A stretch of 64,000 nt of DNA from Ptiloglossa arizonensis (taxonomy: Eukaryota > Arthropoda > Insecta > Hymenoptera > Colletidae). Shown in pieces: positions 12,901 to 25,786 of this stretch; the stretch's first letter is position 1; each line of letters starts with the position of its first letter. The translations under genes and the position numbers were made by a program. The stretch spans positions 62,001 through 126,000 of the forward strand of contig NW_027479249.1 in the NCBI RefSeq assembly GCF_051014685.1, given 5' to 3'. The notes under the pieces were generated by a model. That model made no database searches, was not told the origin of the DNA, and saw only the letters and a list, made by a program, of their open reading frames with translations.

Positions 12901-15900
12901 CATTCCTTAACTTTAAACTCCCATATCTCGCGAATGGATTGACGAACTCGAGAAATTCCTGTTGCATGTGGAAGTAGAAACTCGCCCGATTACAACGGTA
13001 TGTGTATTTTTCCCAAGGCCTTTGTAGTTATTGGTTTCGAGTATCAGACTTGCGAGAATTTTGATGGTTTCTCAACCATTCCTTAACTTCAAACTCCCAT
13101 ATCTCGCGAACGGATTGACGAACTCGAGAAATTCCTGTTGCATCTGAAATTAGAAACTCGCCCGATTACAACGGTAGGTGTACTTTTCCACTAGTCCATT
13201 CTAGTTATTGATTTCGAGTATCAGACCAGCGAAAATTTTGATGGTTTCTCAACAATTCCTAAACTTCTAGCTCCCATTTCTCGCGAACGGATTGACGAAC
13301 TCGAGAAATTCCTGTTGCATCTGAAAGTAGAAACTCGCCCGATTACAATGGTATGTGTACTTTTCCCGTAGGCCATTCCAGTTAATGGGATCGAGTATCA
13401 GACTTGCGAAATTTATGATGGTTTCTCAACCATTCCTTAATTTCAAACTTCCATATCCCGCGAACTGATTGACGAACACGAGAAATTCCGTTTGCATCTG
13501 GAAGAAGAAACTCCCCCGATTACAACGGTATGTGTATTTTTCCCCTAAGCCTTTGTATTTATTGGTTTCGAGTATCAGACTTGCGAAAATTTTGATGGTT
13601 TCTCAACCGCTCCTTAATTTCAAACTCCCATATCTCGCGAACGGATCGACGAACTCGAGAAATTCCTGTTGCATCTGATACCAGAAACTCGTCCGATTAC
13701 AACGGTATGTGTATTTTTACCCTAGGCCATAGTAGTTATTGGTTTCGAGTATCAGACTTGCGAAAATTTTGATGGTTTCTCAACCGTTCCTTAACTTCAA
13801 ACTCCGATACCACGCGAACGGATTGGCGAACTCGATTATTTCCTGTTGCATCTGAAAGTAGAAAGTCGACCGATTACAATGGTGTGTGCACTTTTACCCT
13901 AGGTCATTCCAGTTATTCGTTTCGAGTATCAGACTTGCGAGAATTTTGATGGTTTCTCAACCATTCCTTACCTTCAAACTCCCATAGCTCGCGAACGGAT
14001 AGACGAACTCGAGAAATTCCTGTTGCATCTGAAAGTAGAAACTAGCCCGATTACAATGGTGTGTGTACTTTTCCCCTAGGCCATTCCAGTTATTGGTTTC
14101 GAGTATTCGACCAGCGAAAATTTTGATGGTTTCTCAACCATTCCTTAACTTTAAACTCCCATATCTCGCGAACGGATTGACGAACTCGAGAAATTACTGT
14201 TGCATGTGGAAGTAGGAACTCGCCCGATTACAACGGTATGTGTATTTTCCCCTAGGCCTTTGTTGTTATTGGTTTCGAGTATCAGACTTGCGAAAATTTT
14301 GATGGTATCTCAACCATTCCTTAACTTCAAACTGCCATATCTCGCGAACGGATTGACGAACTCGAGAAATTCCTGTTGCATCTGAAAGTAGAAACTCGCC
14401 CGATTGCAACGGTATGTGTATTTTTCCCCTAGGGCATTGTAGTTATTGGTTTCGAGTATCAGACTTGCGAAAATTTTGATGGTGTCTCAACCATTCCTTA
14501 ACTTCACACTTACATATCTCGCGAACGGATTGACGAACTCGAGAAATTCCTGTTGTATCTGAAAGTAGAAACTCGCCCGGTTAGAATGGTGTGTGTACTT
14601 CTCCCCTAGGCCATTCCAGTTATTGGTTTCGTGTATCAGACCTGCGAAAATTTTGATGGTTTATCAAACATTCCTTAACTTCAAACTCCCATATCTCGCG
14701 AACGGATTGACGAACTCGAGAAATTCCTGTTGCATCTGAAAGTAGAAACTCGCCCGATTGCAACGGTATGTGTATTTTTCCCCTAGGGCATTGTAGTTAT
14801 TGGTTTCGAGTATCAGACTTGCTAAAATTTTGGTGGTTTCTCAACCATTCCTTAACTTCACACTTACATATCTCGCGAACGGATTGACGAACTCGAGAAA
14901 TTCCTGTTGTATCTGAAAGTAGAAACTCGCCCGGTTAGAATGGTGTGTGTACTTCCTCCTAGGCCATTCCAGTTTTTCGTTTCTAGCATCAGAATTGCGA
15001 AAATTTTGATGGTTTCTCAAGCATTCCTTAACTTCAAACTCACATATCTCGCGAACGGATTGCCGAATCCTAAAAATTTCTGTTGCATCTGAAAGTAGAA
15101 ACTCTCCCGATTACAACGGTATGTGTATTTTTCCCCCAGGCTGTTGTAGTTATTTTTTTCGAGTATCAGACTTGCGAAAATTTTGATGATTTCCCAACCA
15201 TTCCTTAACTTCGAACTCCCATATCTCGCGAACGGATTGACGACCTCGAGAAATTCCTGTTGCATCTGAAAGTAGAAACTCGCCCGATTACAAAGGTATG
15301 TGTATTTGTCCCCTAGGCCATAGTATTTATTGGTTTCGTGTATCAGACTTCCGAAAATTGTGATGGTCTCCCAACCATTCCTTAACTTCAAACTCCCATA
15401 TCTCGCGAACGGATTGACGAACTCGATTATTTCCTGCTGCATCTGAAAGTAGAAAGTCTACCGATTACAAGGGTGTGTTTACTTTTCCCCTAGGTCATTC
15501 CAGTTATTCGTATCTAGCATCAGAATTGCGAAAATTTTGATAGTTTCTCAACCATTCCTTAACTTCAAACTCCCATATCTCGCGAACGGATTGACGAACT
15601 CGAGAAATTCCGTTTGCATCTGGAAGAAGAAACTCCCCCGATTACAACGGTATGTGTATTTTTCCCCTAGGCCTTTGTAGTTATTGGATTCGAGTATCAG
15701 ACTTGCGAAAATTTTGATGGTTTCTCAACCAGTCCTTAACTTCAAACTCCCATATCTCGCGAACGGATTGACGAACTCGAGGAATTCCCCTTGCATCTGA
15801 AAGTAGAAACTCGACTCATTACAATGGTGTGTGTACTTTTCCCCTAGGCCATTCCAGTTATTGGTTTCGAGTATCACACTTGCGAAAATTTTGATGGTTT

Positions 15901-16129
15901 CTCAACCATTCCTTAACTTCAAACTCCCATATCTCGCGAACGGATTGACGAATTCGACAAATTCCTCTTGCATCTGAAAGTAGAAACTCGCCCGAGTACA
16001 AAGGTATGTGCATTTTTGCCCTAGGCCATTCCAGTTATTGGTTTCGAGTATTCGACCAGCGAAAATTTTGATGGTTTCTCAACCATTCCTTAACTTCAAA
16101 CTCCCATATCTCGCGAACGGATTGACGAA
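9985..16129 (+). repeat. ~6.1 kb block, copy 1 (partner at 25.8 kb)
   Basis: Matches 25787-32285 in order. The offset is 15,802 bp at the left (CGCCTCTGAA at 10131 and 25933). It is 16,510 in the middle (unit with CTACCATTCC at 12188 and 28698) and 16,156 at the right (GTAGGAACTCGCCC unit at 14200 and 30356). The partner thus has four extra units near 28 kb and lacks two units present here near 13.1-13.8 kb. Single-base losses such as CTTCCTCCTAGG near 14950 are shared by both copies, which confirms common origin. Confidence 0.85.
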
Positions 16130-18380
16130 CTCGAGAAATTCCTGTTGCATCTGAAAGTAGAAACTAGCCCGATTACATGGTGTGTGTACTTTTCCCCTAG
16201 GCCATTCCAGTTATTGGTTTCGAGTATTCGACCAGCGAAAATTTTGATGGTTTCTCAACCATTCCTTAACTTCAAACTCCCATATCTCGCGAACGGATTG
16301 ACGAACTCGAGAAATTCGTGTTGCATGTGGAAGTAGAAACTCGCCCGATTACAACGGTATGTGTATTTTTCCCCTAGGCCATTGTAGTTATTGGTTTCGA
16401 GTATCTGACTTGCTAAAATTTTGGTGGTTTCTCAACCATTCCTTAACTTCACACTTACATATCTCGCGAACGGATTGACGAACACGAGAAATTCCTGTTG
16501 TTTCTGAAAGTAGCAACCCGCCCGATTGCAATGGTGTTTGTACTTTTCCCCTAGGCCATTCCGGGTAATGCTTTCGAGTATCAGACTTGCGAAAACTTTC
16601 TTGGTTTCTCAACCATTCCTTAACTTCAAACTCCCATATCTCGCGAACGGATTAACGAACTCGAGATATTCCTGTTGCATCTGAAAGTAGAAACTAGCCC
16701 GATTACAAAGGTATGTTCATTTTTCCCCTATGCCATTCCAGTTGTTGGTTTCGAGTATCAGACCTGCGAAAATTTTGATGGTTTCTCAACCATTCCTTAA
16801 CTTCAAACTCCCATAGCTCGCGAACGGATTGACGAACTCGAGAAATTCCTGTTGCATCTGAAAGTAGAAACTAGCCCGATTACAATGGTGTGTGTACTTT
16901 TCCCCTAGGCCATTCCAGTTATTGGTTTCGAGTATTCGACCAGCGAAAATTTTGTTGGTTTCTCAACCATTCCTTAACTTCAAACTCCCATACCTCGCGA
17001 ACGGATTGACGAACTCCAGAAATTCCTGTTGCATGTGGAAGTAGAAACTCGCCCGATTACAACGGTATGTGTATTTTTCCCCTAGGCCTTTGTAGTTATT
17101 GGTTTCGAGTATCAGACTTGCGAAAATTTTGATGGTTTCTCAACCATTCCTTAACTTCAAACTCCCATATCTCGCGAACGGATTGACGAACTCGAGAAAT
17201 TCCTGTTGCATCTGAAAGTAGAAACTAGCCCGATTACAATGGTGTGTGTACTTTTCCCCTACGCCATTCCAGTTATTGGTTTCGAGTATTCGACCAGCGA
17301 AAATTTTGATGGTTTCTCAACCATTCCTTAACTTCAAACTCCCATATCTCGCGAGCGCATTGACGAACTCGAGAAATTCCTGTTGTTTCTGAAAGTAGCA
17401 ACCCGCCCGATTGCAATGGTGTTTGTACTTTTCCCCTAGGCCATTCCAGGTAATGCTTTCGAGTATCAGACTTGCGAAAACTTTCTTGGTTTCTCAACCA
17501 TTCCTTAACTTCAAACTCCCATATCTCGCGAACGGATTGACGAACTCGAGATATTCCTGTTGCATCTGAAAGTAGAAACTCGCCCGATTACAAAGGTATG
17601 TGCATTTTTCCCCTAGGCCATTCCAGTTGTTGGTTTCGAGTATTCGACCAGCGAAAATTTTGATGGTTTCTCAACCATTCCTTAACTTTAAACTCCCATA
17701 TCTCGCGAACGGATTGACGAACTCGAGAAATTCCTGTTGCATGTGGAAGTAGAAACTCGCCCGATTACAACGGTATGTGTATTTTTCCCCTAGGCCATTG
17801 TAGTTATTGGTTTCGAGTATCAGACTTGCGAAAATTTTGATGGTTTCTCAACCAGTCCTTAACTTCAAACTCCCATATCTCGCGAACGGATTGACGAATT
17901 CGAGGAATTCCCCTTGCATCTGAAAGTAGAAACTCGACTCATTACAATGGTGTGTGTACTTTTCCCCTAGGTCATTCCAGTTATTCGTTCCTAGCATCAG
18001 AATTGCGAAAATTTTGATGGTTTCTCAAACATTCCTTAACTTCAAACTCCCATATCTGGCGAACGGATTGACGAACTCGAGAAATTCCTGTTGTACCTGA
18101 AAGTAGAAACTCGCCCGATTACAAAGGTATGTGTATTTTTCCCCTAGGGCATAGTATTTATTGGTTTCGTGTATCAGACTTCCGAAAATTGTGATGGTCT
18201 CACAACCATTCCTTAACTTCAAACTCCCATATCTCCCGAACGGATTGAAGAACTCGATCATTTCCTGCTGCATCTGAAAGTAGAAAGTCTACCGATTACA
18301 AGGGTGTGTTTGCTTTTCCCCTAGGTCATTCCAGTTATTTGTTCCTAGCATCAGAATTGCGAAAATTTTGATGGTTTCTC
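15985..18380 (+). repeat. ~2.4 kb block, copy at 16-18 kb
   Basis: Matches 37982 to about 40377 at a constant offset of 21,997 bp, including the 176-bp unit with GATTACATGG (16171 and 38168). It also overlaps the 33 kb HOR copy at an offset of 15,803. The block carries two marker units with AAAACTTTCTTGG 885 bp apart (ends near 16612 and 17497). Past about 18,380 the match shifts by one unit. The left edge overlaps the end of the 10-16 kb block because both pairings share this unit. Confidence 0.8.
16388..17497 (+). repeat. 885-bp (five-monomer) marker pair
   Basis: A distinctive divergent unit contains TTGTTTCTGAAAGTAGCAAC, CAATGGTGTTTGTAC, GTAATGCTTTCGAG and AAAACTTTCTTGG. It occurs twice here, 885 bp (5 x 177) apart. 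The same marker ends near 16612, 17497, 23038, 33300, 35424, 36309, 38609, 39494, 48099 and 48984. Four pairs are spaced by exactly 885 bp; the copies at 23038 and 33300 are single. It is a useful tag for following this HOR family; I saw none in the last 15 kb. Confidence 0.85.
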
Positions 18381-21300
18381 AAACATTCCTTAACTTCAAA
18401 CTCCCATATCTGGCGAACGGATTGACGAACTCGAGAAATTCCTGTTGTACCTGAAAGTAGAAACTCGCCCGAGTACAAAGGTATGTGTATTTTTCCCCTA
18501 GGCCATTGTAGTTATTGGTTTCGAGTAGCAGACTTGCTAAAATTTTGATGGTTTCTCAACCATTCCTTAACTTCAAACTCCGATACCTCGCGAACGGATT
18601 GGCGAACTCGAGAAGTTCCTGTCGCCTCTGAAAGTAGAAACTTGCCCGATTACAATGGTGTGTGTACTTTTCCCCTAAGCCGTTCCGGTTATTGGTTTCG
18701 CGTACCAGACTTGCGAAAATTTTGATGGTTTCTCAACCAATCCTTAACTTCTAACTCCCATATCTCGCGAACGGATTGGCGAGCTCGAGAAATTCCTGTT
18801 GCATCTGAAAGTAGAAACTCGCCCGATTACAAAGGTATGTATATTTTTCCCCTAGGCCATTCCAGTTATTGGTTTCGAGTATCAGACTTGCGGAAATTTT
18901 GATGGTTTCTCAACCATTCCTTAACTTCAAACTCCCATATCTCGCGAACGGATTGACGAGCTCGAGAAATTACTGTTGCATCTGAAAGTAGAAACTCGCC
19001 CGATTATAAAGGTATGTGTATTTTTCCCCTAGGCCATTCCAGTTATTGGATTCGAGTATCAGACTTGCGAAAATTTTGATGATTTCTCAACCAGTCCTTA
19101 ACTTCAAACTCCCATATCTCGCGAACGGATTGGCGAACTCGAGAAGTTCCTGTCGCCTCTGAAAGTAGAAACTTGCCCGATTACAATGGTGTGTGTACTT
19201 TTCCCCTAAGCCGTTCCGGTTATTGGTTTCGCGTATCAGACTTGCGAAAATTTTGATGGTTTCTCAACCTATCCTTAACTTCTAACTCCCATATCTCGCG
19301 AACGGATTGGCGAGCTCGAGAAATTCCTGTTGCATCTGAAAGTAGAAACTCGCCCGATTACAAAGGTATGTATATTTTTCCCCTAGGCCATTCCAGTTAT
19401 TGGTTTCGAGTATCAGACTTGCGAAAATTTTGATGGTTTCTCAAGCATTCCTTAACTTCAAACTCCCATATCTCGCGAACGGATTGACGAACTCGGGAAA
19501 TTCCTGTTGCATCTGAAAGTAGAATCTCGCCCCATTACAATGGTGTGTGTACTTTTCCCCTAGGCCATTCCAGTTATTGGTTTCGAGTATCAGACTTGCG
19601 GAAATTTTGATGGTTTCTCAACCATTCCTTAACTTCAAACTCCCATATCTCGCGAACGGATTGACGAGCTCGAGAAATTACTGTTGCATCTGAAAGTAGA
19701 AACTCGCCCGATTATAAAGGTATGTGTATTTTTCCCCTAGGCCATTCCAGTTATTGGATTCGAGTATCAGACTTGCGAAAATTTTGATGATTTCTCAACC
19801 AGTCCTTAACTTCAAACTCCCATATCTCGCGAACGGATTGACGAACTCGAGGAATTGCCCTTGCATCTGAAAGTAGAAACTCGACTCATTACAATGGTGT
19901 GTGTACTTTTCCCCTAGGCCTTTGTAGTTATTGGTTTCGAGTATCAGACTTGCGAAAATTTTGATGGTTTCTCAAGCATTCCTTAACTTCAAACTCACAT
20001 ATCTCGCGAACGGATTGCCGAATCCTAAAAATTTCTGTTGCATCTGAAAGTAGAAACTCTCCCGAATACAACGGTATGTGTATTTTTCCCCCAGGCTGTT
20101 GTAGTTATTTTTTTCGAGTATCAGACTTGCGAAAATTTTGATGGTTTCTCAACCATTCCTTAACTTCAAACTCCCATATCTCGCGAACGGATTGACGAAC
20201 TCGAGAAGTTCCTGTCGCCTCTGAAAGTAGAAACTTGCCCCATTACAATGGTGTGTGTACCTTTCCCCTAGGCCATTCCAGTTATTGGTTTCGAGTATCA
20301 GACTTGCGAAATTTGTGATGGTTTCTCAACCATTCCTTAATTTCAAACTCCCATATCTCGCGAACTGATTGACGAACACGAGAAATTCCGTTTGCATCTG
20401 GAAGAAGAAACTCCCCCGATTATAAAGGTATGTGTATGTTTCCCCTAGGCCATTCCAGTTATTGGTTTCGAGTATCACACTTGCGAAAATTTTGATGGTT
20501 TCTCAACCATTCCTTAACTTCAAACTCCCATATCTCGCGAACGGATTGACGAACTCGGGAAATTCCTGTTGCATCTGAAAGTAGAAACTCGACTCATTAC
20601 AATGGTGTGGTACTTTTCCCCTAGGCCATTCCAGTTATTGGTTTCGAGTATCACACTTGCGAAAATTTTGATGGTTTCTCAACCATTCTTTAACTTCAAA
20701 CTCCCATATCTCGCGAACCGATTGACGAACACGAGAAATTCCGTTTGCATCTGGAAGAAGAAACTCCCCCGATTACAACGGTATGTGTATTTTTCCCCTA
20801 AGCCTTTGTATTTATTGGTTTCGAGTATCAGACTTGCGAAAATTTTGATGGTTTCTCAATCGTTCCTTAATTTCAAACTCCCTTATCTCGCGAACGGATT
20901 GACGAACTCGAGAAATTCCTGTTGCATCTGATACCAGAAACTGGTCCGATTACAACGGTATGTGTATTTTTGCCCTAGGCCATAGTAGTTATTGGTTTCG
21001 AGTATCAGACTTGCGAAAATTTTGATGATTTATCAACCAGTCCTTAATTTCAAACTCCCATATCTCGCGAACGGATTGACGAACTCGGGAAATTCCTGTT
21101 GCATCTGAAAGTAGAATCTCGCCCCATTACAATGGTGTGTGTACTTTTCCCCTAGGCCATTCCAGTTATTGGTTTCGAGTATCAGACTTGTGGAAATTTT
21201 GATGGTTTCTCAGCCATTCCTTAACTTCAAACTCCCATATCTCGCGAACGGATTGACGAGCTCGAGAAATTACAATTGCATCTGAAAGTAGAAACTCGCC

Positions 21301-21784
21301 CGATTACAAAGGTATGTGTATTTTTCCCCTAGGGCTTTGTAGTTATTTGTTTCGAGTATCAGATTTGCGAAAATTTTGATGGTTTCTCAAGCATTCCTTA
21401 ACTTCAAACTCCCATATGTCGCGAACGGATTTTGATGGTTTCTCAACCATTCCTTAACTTCAAACTCCCATATCTGGCGAACGGATTGACGAACTCGAGA
21501 AATTCCTGTTGCATCTGAAAGTAGAAACTCGCCCGATTACAAAGGTATGTGTATTTTTCCCCTAGGCCATAGTATTTATTGGTTTCGTGTATCAGACTTC
21601 CGAAAATTGTGATGGTCTCACAACCATTCCTTAACTTCAAACTCCCATATCTCGCGAACGGATTGACGAACTCGAGAAATTCCGTTTGCATCTGGAAGAA
21701 GAAACTCCCCCGATTACAACGGTATGTGTATTTTTCCCCTAGGTCTTTCCAGTTATTCGTATCTAGCATCAGAATTGCGAAAAT
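18381..21784 (+). repeat. Mosaic region with nested 531- and 708-bp repeats
   Basis: Units are shuffled at short range. GAAGTTCCTGTCGCCTCTG recurs after 531 bp (three units, near 18613 and 19144), and the CTCGAGAAATTACTG unit recurs after 708 bp (18961 and 19669). Compared with 40.6-43.8 kb the offset changes from 22,174 to 21,643 and back to about 22,173, so groups of three units were gained or lost on each side. The 20.5-21.0 kb part includes a unit with GGTGTGGTAC, two bases short, shared with 42.6-42.8, 52.1-52.3 and 59.7-59.9 kb. No non-satellite sequence is present. Confidence 0.75.
21419..21474 (+). repeat. Truncated 56-bp monomer, locus 2
   Basis: Same 121-bp internal deletion as at 6324: CATATGTCGCGAACGGATT runs directly into TTGATGGTTTCTC, and the next ATCTGGCGAACGG follows 56 bp later. 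Flanking units, including GAAATTACAATTGC and TAGGGCTTTG upstream, match the other loci. This shows descent from one event. Confidence 0.93.
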
Positions 21785-23930
21785 TTTGATGGTTTCTCAA
21801 CCAGTCCTTAACTTCAAACTCCCATATCTCGCGAACGGATTGACGAACTCGAGGAATTCCCCTTGCATCTGAAAGTAGAAACTCGACTCATTACAATGGT
21901 GTGTGTACTTTTCCCCTAGGCCATTCCAGTTATTGGTTTCGAGTATCACACTTGCGAAAATTTTGATGGTTTCTCAACCATTCCTTAACTTCAAACTCCC
22001 ATATCTCGCGAACGGATTGACGAATTCGACAAATTCCTCTTGCATCTGAAAGTAGAAACTCGCCCGAGTACAAAGGTATGTGCATTTTTGCCCTAGGCCA
22101 TTCCAGTTATTGGTTTCGAGTATTCGACCAGCGAAAATTTTGATGGTTTCTCAACCATTCCTTAACTTCAAACTCCCATATCTCGCGAACGGATTGACGA
22201 ACTCGAGAAATTCCTGTTGCATCTGAAAGTAGAAACTAGCCCGATTACATGGTGTGTGTACTTTTCCCCTAGGCCATTCCAGTTATTGGTTTCGAGTATT
22301 CGACCAGCGAAAATTTTGATGGTTTCTCAACCATTCCTTAACTTCAAACTCCCATATCTCGCGAACGGATTGACGAACTCGAGAAATTCGTGTTGCATGT
22401 GGAAGTAGAAACTCGCCCGATTACAACGGTATGTGTATTTTTCCCCTATGCCATTGTAGTTATTGGTTTCGAGTATCAGACCTGCGAAAATTTTGATGGT
22501 TTCTCAACCATTCCTTAACTTCAAACTCCCATAGCTCGCGAACGGATTGACGAACTCGAGAAATTCCTGTTGCATCTGAAAGTAGAAACTAGCCCGATTA
22601 CAATGGTGTGTGTACTTTTCCCCTAGGCCATTCCAGTTATTGGTTTCGAGTATTCGACCAGCGAAAATTTTGTTGGTTTCTCAACCATTCCTTAACTTCA
22701 AACTCCCATACCCCGCGAACGGATTGACGAACTCCAGAAATTCCTGTTGCAGGTGGAAGTAGAAACTCGCCCGATTACAACGGTATGTGTATTTTTCCCC
22801 TAGGCCTTTGTAGTTATTGGTTTCGAGTATCAGACTTGCGAAAATTTTGATGGTTTCTCAACCATTCCTTAACTTCAAACTCCCATATCTCGCGAGCCCA
22901 TTGACGAACTCGAGAAATTCCTGTTGTTTCTGAAAGTAGCAACCCGCCCGATTGCAATGGTGTTTGTACTTTTCCCCTAGGCCATTCCAGGTAATGCTTT
23001 CGAGTATCAGACTTGCGAAAACTTTCTTGGTTTCTCAACCATTCCTTAACTTCAAACTCCCATATCTCGCGAACGGATTGACGAACTCGAGATATTCCTG
23101 TTGCATCTGAAAGTAGAAACTCGCCCGATTACAAAGGTATGTGCATTTTTCCCCTAGGCCATTCCAGTTGTTGGTTTCGAGTATTCGACCAGCGAAAATT
23201 TTGATGGTTTCTCAACCATTCCTTAACTTTAAACTCCCATATCTCGCGAACAGATTGACGAACTCGAGAAATTCCTGTTGCATGTGGAAGTAGAAACTCG
23301 CCCGATTACAACGGTATGTGTATTTTTCCCCTAGGCCATTGTAGTTATTGGTTTCGAGTATCAGACTTGCGAAAATTTTGATGGTTTCTCAACCAGTCCT
23401 TAACTTCAAACTCCCATATCTCGCGAACGGATTGACGAATTCGAGGAATTCCCCTTGCATCTGAAAGCAGAAACTCGACTCATTACAATGGTGTGTGTAC
23501 TTTTCCCCTAGGTCATTCCAGTTATTCGTTCCTAGCATCAGAATTGCGAAAATTTTGATGGTTTCTCAAACATTCCTTAACTTCAAACTCCCATATCTGG
23601 CGAACGGATTGACGAACTCGAGAAATTCCTGTTGTATCTGAAAGTAGAAACTCGCCCGATTACAAAGGTATGTGTATTTTTCCCCTAGGCCATAGTATTT
23701 ATTGGTTTCGTGTATCAGACTTCCGAAAATTGTGATGGTCTCACAACCATTCCTTAACTTCAAACTCCCATATCTCCCGAACGGATTGACGAACTCGATC
23801 ATTTCCTGCTGCATCTGAAAGTAGAAAGTCTACCGATTACAAGGGTGTGTTTGCTTTTCCCCTAGGTCATTCCAGTTATTCGTTCCTAGCATCAGAATTG
23901 CGAAAATTTTGATGGTTTCTCAACCATTCC
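21785..23930 (+). repeat. ~2.1 kb block (partner at 46.5-49.9 kb)
   Basis: Matches the 46,493-49,860 region in order. The offset is 24,708 at the left and 24,884 after a 176-bp unit is doubled in the partner (46951 and 47127). It becomes 25,061 at the first marker unit and 25,946 at the right. Rare variants shared include CCATACCCCGCG (near 22708 and 47591) and TTGCAGGTGGAAG. This copy has one AAAACTTTCTTGG marker, the partner two, so an 885-bp five-unit segment was gained there or lost here. Confidence 0.8.
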
Positions 23931-25786
23931 TTAACTTCAAATTCCCATAGCTCGCGAACGGATTGACGAACTCGAGAATTTGCTATTGCATCTGAAAGCA
24001 GAGACTCGCCCGATTACAACGGTATGTGTATTTTTGCCCTAGGCCATAGTAGTTATTGGTTTCGAGTAGCAGACTTGCTAAAATTTTGATGGTTTCTCAA
24101 CCATTCCTTAACTTCAAACTCCGATACCTCGCGAACGGATTGGCGAACTCGAGAAGTTCCTGTCGCCTCTGAAAGTAGAAACTTGCCCGATTACAATGGT
24201 GTGTGTACTTTTCCCCTAGGCCGTTCCAGTTATTGGTTTCTCGTATCAGACTTGCGAAAATTTTGATGGTTTCTCAACCATTCCTTAACTTCAAACTCCC
24301 ATATCTTGCGAACGGATTGGCGAGCTCGAGAAATTCCTGTTGCATCTGAAAGTAGAAACTCGCGCGATTACAAAGGTATGTGTATTTTTCCTCTAGGCCT
24401 TTGTAGTTATTGGTTTCGAGTATCAGACTTGCGAAAATTTTGATGGTTTCTCAAGCATTCCTTAACTTCAAACTCACATATCTCGCGAACGGATTGCCGA
24501 ATCCTTAAAATTTCTGTTTCATCTGAAAGTAGAAACTCTCCCGATTACAACGGTATGTGTATTTTTCCCCCAGGCTGACGTAGTTATTTTTTTCGAGTAT
24601 CAGACTTGCGAAAATTTTGATGATTTCCCAACCATTCCTTAACTTCGAACTCCCATATCTCGCGAACGGATTGACGAACTCGAGAAATTCCTGTTGCATC
24701 TGAAAGTAGAAACTCGCCCGATTACAAAGGTATGTGTATTTGTCCCCTAGGCCATAGTATTTATTGGTTTCGTGTATCAGACTTCCGAAAATTGTGATGG
24801 TCTCCCAACCATTCCTTAACTTCAAACTCCCATATCTCGCGAACGGATTGACGAACTCGAGAAATTCCTGTTGCATCTGAAAGTAGAAATTCGACCGATT
24901 ACAATGGTGTGGGCACTTTTTCCCTAGGTCATTCCAGTTATTCGTTTCTAGCATCAGAATTGCGAAAATTTTGATGGTTTCTCAACCATTCCTTAACTTC
25001 AAACTCCCATATCTGGCGAACGGATTGACGAACTCGAGAAATTCCTGTTGCATCTGAAAGTAGAAACTCGCCCGATTACAAAGCTATGTGTATTTTTCCC
25101 CTAGGCCATAGTATTTATTGGTTTCGTGTATCAGACTTCCGAAAATTGTGATGGTCTCACAACCATTCCTTAACTTCAAACTCCCATATCTCGCGAACGG
25201 ATTGACGAACTCGATTATTTCCTGCTGCATCTGAAAGTAGAGAGTCTACCGATTACAAGGGTGTGTTTACTTTTCCCCTAGGTCATTCCAGTTATTCGTT
25301 TCTAGCATCAGAATTGCGAAAATTTTGATAGTTTCTCAACCATTCCTTAACTTCAAACTCCCATATCTCGCGAACGGATTGACGAACTCGAGAAATTCCG
25401 TTTGCATCTGGAAGTAGAAACTCGACTCATTACAATGGTGTGTGTACTTTTCCCCTAGGCCATTCCAGTTATTGGTTTCGAGTATCACACTTGCGAAAAT
25501 TTTGATGGTTTCTCAACCATTCCTTAACTTCAAACTCCCATATCCGCGAACGGATTGACGAACTCGGGAAATTCCTGTTGCATCTGAAAGTAGAATCTCG
25601 CCCGATTACAAAGGTATGTGTATTTTTCCCCTAGGCCATTCCAGTTATTGGTTTCGAGTATCACACTTGCGAAAATTTTGATGGTTTCTCACCCATTCTT
25701 TAACTTCAAACTCCCATATCTCGCGAACGGATTGACGAATTCGACAAATTCCTCTTACATCTGAAAGTAGAAACTCGCCCGAGTAC
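23931..25786 (+). repeat. Mixed monomers related to the 7-10 kb region
   Basis: Units here share variants with 6.8-9.4 kb and 10 kb: GTTATTTTTTTCGAG, GTAGAAATTCGACC, GGTGTGGGCAC and CTCGATTATTTCCTGCTGC. Near 25543 one unit reads ATATCCGCGAACGG, a one-base loss that interrupts the otherwise conserved TCGCGA palindrome. I placed no sharp tandem boundary inside this stretch, and no gene is visible. Confidence 0.65.

Noticed and set aside
15095..15175. Poly-T run (GTTATTTTTTTCGAG) as a retroelement tail or insertion scar
   Set aside because: It is a substitution variant of TTATTGGTTTCGAG at the normal position, with unit length unchanged and no target-site duplication.
16388..16612. Recurrent 74-codon minus-strand frame as a conserved small gene
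   Set aside because: It recurs only because its DNA is copied in HORs; it spans parts of two satellite units in a different frame from the other repeat ORFs and has no feature of a gene.
19009..19020. TATAAA in GATTATAAAGG as a promoter
   Set aside because: It is a one-base variant of the usual GATTACAAAGG, present in several copied units, with no other promoter element or downstream gene.
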